Shown here: one piece after another, positions 63,203 through 64,000 of the stretch
How the letters are laid out: each line of letters starts with the position of its first letter
How positions within the stretch are numbered: position 1 is the stretch's first letter
Assembly: GCF_963975345.1 (NCBI RefSeq)
Contig: NZ_CAXBGE010000014.1
Span: 1-64,000 of the forward strand
DNA from: Maricaulis sp963975345
Lineage (GTDB): Bacteria; Pseudomonadota; Alphaproteobacteria; Caulobacterales; Maricaulaceae
Direction of reading: 5' to 3'
Length of the DNA stretch: 64,000 nucleotides
Notes under the pieces: generated by a model
The model's input: only the letters and a program-made list of their open reading frames with translations
What the model was told of the DNA's origin: nothing
The model's database searches: none
Position numbers and translations under genes: made by a program

Positions 63203-63426
63203 CCGACCGGTTTTTGCGAATAGAGCCGTAGGTCAGCCCAGCTTACCCTGATGTCAGGATTTGCGGGCTGGCCTGCGGGCAATTGGCTGGCCCAGCCCGG
63301 CGATCGCGGCCTCAGTGCTGCGACCGACCACCCGCACCGGCCGGAAAACGGCCCGTGCGTCATGATTTGCGCATTTTTTTTGGGCCTGATTCTTAGCCAT
63401 AGCCCTCTCACCGTCAGGACCCGAAT

Positions 63427-63585
63427 ATGGACGTTGTCCGCATCCTTCTTTCCATCCTGCTGCCACCGCTCGGCGTCTTTCTGCAGGTCGGGATCGGTCT
63501 GCAATTCTGGATCAATGTCGTTTTGACCCTGCTCGGTTATGTGCCCGGGGTGCTGCATGCGGTATGGATTATCGCCCGCCGCTGA
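63427..63585 (+). CDS. Pmp3/YqaE-family small membrane protein
   Basis: A 52-residue product with two transmembrane segments: VRILLSILLPPLGVFLQVG and FWINVVLTLLGYVPGVLHAVWII. The LPPLGVFLQVG turn and the C-terminal GYxPGxxHAxWII are diagnostic of the UPF0057/Pmp3 family of stress-linked small membrane proteins. No strong ribosome site is visible before the ATG. It is followed after 15 bases by the DUF4112 gene, so the two are probably cotranscribed. Confidence 0.92.
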   Translation: MDVVRILLSILLPPLGVFLQVGIGLQFWINVVLTLLGYVPGVLHAVWIIARR

Positions 63586-63600
63586 CACGGATTCTGATCG

Positions 63601-63999
63601 ATGCAGGAAGACGAAACCGAACACCCCGACTTGGCTGCAAACGAGAACGGTGCGCGCGAATTGGCGCGGCTGGAATCGCTCGCCGACTGGCTCGACACCC
63701 GGTTCAGAATTCCCGGAACCTCAATTCGTTTCGGCCTCGACGGGCTGATCGGTCTCGTCCCCGGCCTCGGCGATCTGGCGATGCTGGCCCCCGCCTTCTA
63801 TCTGATCGCCCGCGCCGCCGGCCTCGGCGCCCCACTGCATGTGCTCGCCCGGATGCTGATCAACACCACGCTCGACCTGGTCATCGGCGCCATCCCGATA
63901 CTCGGCGACATTTTCGACGTCGCCTTCAAGGCCAACCGCCGCAATGCCGCTTTGCTGGCACGGTTTTTGGAGCGCAAGAAGGACAGGCTTGGCCGGTAG
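63601..63999 (+). CDS. DUF4112 domain-containing membrane protein
   Basis: The 132-residue protein is complete, with its stop at the last bases of the window. It contains the DUF4112 core: WLDTRFRIPGTSIRFGLDGLIGLVPGLGDLAML, then an amphipathic helix pair and TTLDLVIGAIPILGDIFDVAFKANRRN. Two membrane-associated segments are likely. Family function is unknown. Its close spacing behind the Pmp3-like gene points to a shared operon, and both are small membrane proteins of stress-type families. Confidence 0.92.
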   Translation: MQEDETEHPDLAANENGARELARLESLADWLDTRFRIPGTSIRFGLDGLIGLVPGLGDLAMLAPAFYLIARAAGLGAPLHVLARMLINTTLDLVIGAIPILGDIFDVAFKANRRNAALLARFLERKKDRLGR

Positions 64000-64000
64000 C

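Overview
The window is GC-rich, densely coded alphaproteobacterial chromosome. It most resembles the Caulobacterales/Maricaulales group (Maricaulis-like), but the sequence alone does not name the species. The grounds are the dcw cluster order running on through ftsZ into lpxC, bamD, recN and ligA, an FtsZ with a long linker and a DLEIPAFLRR-type tail, and a full TTAA-N7-TTAA (CtrA-type) box in front of ftsZ.

Layout. 1-1442: left edge with the tail of an IS110-like transposase and a GIY-YIG gene sitting between two copies of a 186-188 bp palindrome-ended repeat. 1443-5052 (+): prmA, a long aminopeptidase P and a lipoprotein; a 53-residue ORF lies on the other strand after prmA. 5031-33080 (-): one long block. 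Read in transcription order it is rnpB, mraZ, rsmH, ftsL, ftsI, murE, murF, mraY, murD, ftsW, murG, murC, murB, ddl, ftsQ, ftsA, a SpoIIAA/STAS-like gene, ftsZ, lpxC, bamD, recN, an alpha/beta-hydrolase lipoprotein, a membrane protein and ligA, then a small hypothetical gene. From mraZ to ftsA almost every junction is an ATGA/TTGA overlap or a gap of a few bases, so the peptidoglycan precursor and divisome genes look translationally coupled. ftsZ and lpxC have their own upstream regions.

33178-44659: accessory stretch with a membrane protein, an amidase, an EamA exporter, a CE15-like esterase lipoprotein, a TerB/J-domain protein, a 1186-residue HyuA-HyuB (5-oxoprolinase type) fusion, an ankyrin lipoprotein and a retropepsin-RimK ATP-grasp fusion. 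Two gene-free stretches (33508-34000 and 42475-43234) carry copies of the same dispersed non-coding repeat; the second copy is interrupted by an 85 bp palindrome-bearing segment. 44773-55132: ArsR-methyltransferase fusion, D-amino-acid dehydrogenase, EttA, TrxC, a second STAS-like protein, YgjP-type peptidase, free-methionine-sulfoxide reductase, a membrane serine proteinase, and a three-gene metal-transport-like operon (outer-membrane protein, MerP-like, MerT-like). 55224-63999: S1/P1 nuclease, an FMN hydroxyacid oxidase plus ThDP enzyme operon, a hybrid histidine kinase, an MFS transporter, a degenerate DJ-1-like protein, a Pmp3/YqaE peptide and a DUF4112 protein.

No tRNA, rRNA operon, CRISPR array or intact insertion sequence was seen. 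The least explained items are the palindromic repeat families, the GIY-YIG cassette, the STAS-like gene inside the division cluster and the MerT/MerP-like operon without mercury genes.
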